Positions 62,516-64,000 of a stretch of 64,000 bases of DNA are shown here, piece by piece. Where the stretch lies: the NCBI RefSeq assembly GCF_029543085.1, contig NZ_CP119967.1, positions 558,001-622,000 on the forward strand. Reading direction: 5' to 3'. A model generated the notes under the pieces. That model was not told the origin of the DNA. It did not search any database and was given only the letters and a program-made list of their open reading frames with translations. Positions within the stretch are counted from its first letter, which is position 1. Each line of letters opens with the position of its first letter. The translations under genes were made by a program, and so were the position numbers. This DNA is from Pseudomonas sp. A34-9. Its GTDB lineage: Bacteria > Pseudomonadota > Gammaproteobacteria > Pseudomonadales > Pseudomonadaceae.

Positions 62516-64000
62516 ACGAAGTGCTGAACGCCGCTGCTCGCATTGAACTGCTCAGCCCACGGCTGGCGAACCAGATCGCCGCCGGTGAGGTGGTCGAACG
62601 CCCGGCCTCGGTGATCAAGGAGTTGCTGGAAAACAGCCTCGACTCCGGTGCCAGGCGCATCGATGTCGACGTCGAGCAGGGTGGCGTCAAGCTGCTGCGG
62701 GTGCGCGACGACGGTAGCGGTATTTCCGCCGATGATCTGCCGCTGGCCCTGGCTCGTCACGCCACCAGCAAGATCCGCAACCTCGAAGACCTCGAACAGG
62801 TGATGAGCCTCGGTTTCCGTGGTGAGGCCCTGGCGTCGATCAGCTCCGTGGCGCGCTTGACCCTGACCTCGCGCACCCGTGGCGCCGACCAGGCCTGGCA
62901 AGTTGAAACTGAAGGTCGCGACATGGCGCCCCGGGTTCAGCCAGCGGCGCATCCGGTCGGCACCTCGGTGGAGGTTCGCGACCTGTTCTTCAATACCCCG
63001 GCGCGACGCAAATTCCTCAAAACCGAAAAAACCGAATTCGATCACCTGCAAGAAGTGATCAAGCGTCTGGCGCTGGCGCGTTTCGACGTGGCGTTCCATC
63101 TGCGTCACAACGGCAAGACCATTCTCAGCCTGCACGAGGCCCACGATGATGCGGCCCGCGCCCGGCGTGTGGCGGCGATCTGTGGTTCGGGATTCCTTGA
63201 GCAGGCGTTGCCGATCGAGATCGAGCGCAACGGCTTGCACCTGTGGGGCTGGGTCGGTTTGCCGACCTTCAACCGCAGTCAGGCGGATTTGCAGTATTTC
63301 TTTGTGAATGGCCGGGCGGTGCGCGACAAGCTCGTGGCCCACGCGGTGCGTCAAGCCTATCGCGATGTGCTGTTTAACGGCCGTCACCCGACCTTTGCAC
63401 TGTTTTTCGAAGTCGATCCGGCGGCGGTCGACGTCAACGTGCACCCGACCAAGCACGAAGTGCGCTTCCGTGACGGGCGCATGGTGCACGACTTCCTTTA
63501 TGGCACGTTGCACCGGGCGTTGGGTGATGTGCGCCCGGAAGATCAGCTTGCGGGTTCGGTGACCACAGCCGTCGTCCGTCCAACCGGGCTTGATGCCGGT
63601 GAGTTCGGCCCGCAGGGTGAAATGCGCCTGGCGGCCAATGCGCTGCTGGAGCAGCCGCAGGCGCAACCGGCATTCAACACCTCGTCGGGTGGCAGCGCTG
63701 GCGGGGCTTATCAATATCAATACACGCCGCGTCCGCAATCCGCCGTGCCGCCGGCCGCCGAGGCACAAGCGGCGTATCGCGAGTTTTTCGCGCCGCTGCC
63801 CGAGGCCAATGCCAACGCATTGCCGGCCGGTCAGGAAGACATTCCGCCGCTCGGTTACGCGCTTGCGCAGCTCAAAGGCATTTATATCCTGTCGGAGAAC
63901 GCCCAAGGTCTGGTGCTGGTGGACATGCATGCCGCCCACGAACGGATCATGTATGAGCGTCTGAAAATCGCCATGGCCAGCGAAGGCCTGAGTGGCCAGC
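62512..64000 (+). CDS. mutL: DNA mismatch repair protein MutL, 3'-truncated
   Basis: Links MutS mismatch recognition to strand excision. The window contains the first 496 codons; the frame is open at the right edge. N-terminal GHKL ATPase motifs are intact: [43 protein letters not shown] and [11 protein letters not shown]. The C-terminal domain begins near residue 440 and shows [12 protein letters not shown] (DMHA-x2-E-x4-E), the metal site of MutL nicking endonucleases. That fits an organism lacking MutH. Starts within the amiB stop (ATGA). Confidence 0.96.
   Translation, partial: MNEVLNAAARIELLSPRLANQIAAGEVVERPASVIKELLENSLDSGARRIDVDVEQGGVKLLRVRDDGSGISADDLPLALARHATSKIRNLEDLEQVMSLGFRGEALASISSVARLTLTSRTRGADQAWQVETEGRDMAPRVQPAAHPVGTSVEVRDLFFNTPARRKFLKTEKTEFDHLQEVIKRLALARFDVAFHLRHNGKTILSLHEAHDDAARARRVAAICGSGFLEQALPIEIERNGLHLWGWVGLPTFNRSQADLQYFFVNGRAVRDKLVAHAVRQAYRDVLFNGRHPTFALFFEVDPAAVDVNVHPTKHEVRFRDGRMVHDFLYGTLHRALGDVRPEDQLAGSVTTAVVRPTGLDAGEFGPQGEMRLAANALLEQPQAQPAFNTSSGGSAGGAYQYQYTPRPQSAVPPAAEAQAAYREFFAPLPEANANALPAGQEDIPPLGYALAQLKGIYILSENAQGLVLVDMHAAHERIMYERLKIAMASEGLSGQ

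Overview
The window is chromosomal DNA of a Pseudomonas of the P. fluorescens group. The evidence is gene content and order, which follow the P. aeruginosa PAO1 stretch from glnE (PA5014) down to mutL (PA4946). High GC, the Pseudomonas intergenic REP families and a P. fluorescens-type OAA lectin gene agree. There are 56 protein genes, no rRNA or tRNA, no CRISPR array, no insertion sequence and no prophage. Both ends cut a gene: glnE lacks its 5' part and mutL its 3' part.

1-22950 is the LPS core region. After the end of glnE and a REP cluster comes a tightly coupled operon: heptosyltransferases waaF and waaC, glucosyltransferase waaG, heptose kinase waaP, then wapP, wapQ and a tandem kinase-like protein, most joined by 1-4 base stop/start overlaps. 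A YceK-like lipoprotein, a NodU-type carbamoyltransferase, a GT2 enzyme and a GT-C-like membrane protein follow. Then come a kinase-like gene on the minus strand, the lipid A flippase msbA, mig-14, the deacetylase dnpA and hldE (ADP-heptose synthesis). Three further glycosyltransferase-like genes, one with sialyltransferase-type motifs, close the region. No O-antigen ligase (waaL) and no ilvE are present where PAO1 has them.

22950-34700 holds an uncharacterised gene with a degenerate Nudix-like box, an aldo/keto reductase with an FAD oxidoreductase, an SMR efflux gene divergent from a LysR regulator, waaA (Kdo transferase) and tolC. A TPP riboswitch then leads thiC and a probable HMP permease (cytX), followed by a DUF3298 lipoprotein.

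34880-47600 carries nudF, a DUF1249 gene, cpdA, yqiA, and parE and parC separated by a phytase-like and a retropepsin-like gene. A PqiC-like lipoprotein and a YtjB-type membrane protein divergent from serB follow. 47650-64000 carries a PilZ-like (FimW-type) gene, an OAA-family mannose lectin, an HDOD-rhdA-psd cluster on the minus strand, motAB behind a FliA-type promoter, rsgA, orn, a TRIC-family channel gene, queG, and the nnr-tsaE-amiB-mutL operon.

The window is mostly conserved housekeeping and envelope biogenesis. I found no wholly new multi-gene system. The most interesting signals are a terminator-like hairpin directly in front of waaF, kinase-like LPS proteins that lack the catalytic aspartate, the sialyltransferase-like gene, the orphan lectin, and four families of intergenic palindromic repeats including a roughly 200 bp MITE-like element in two copies.
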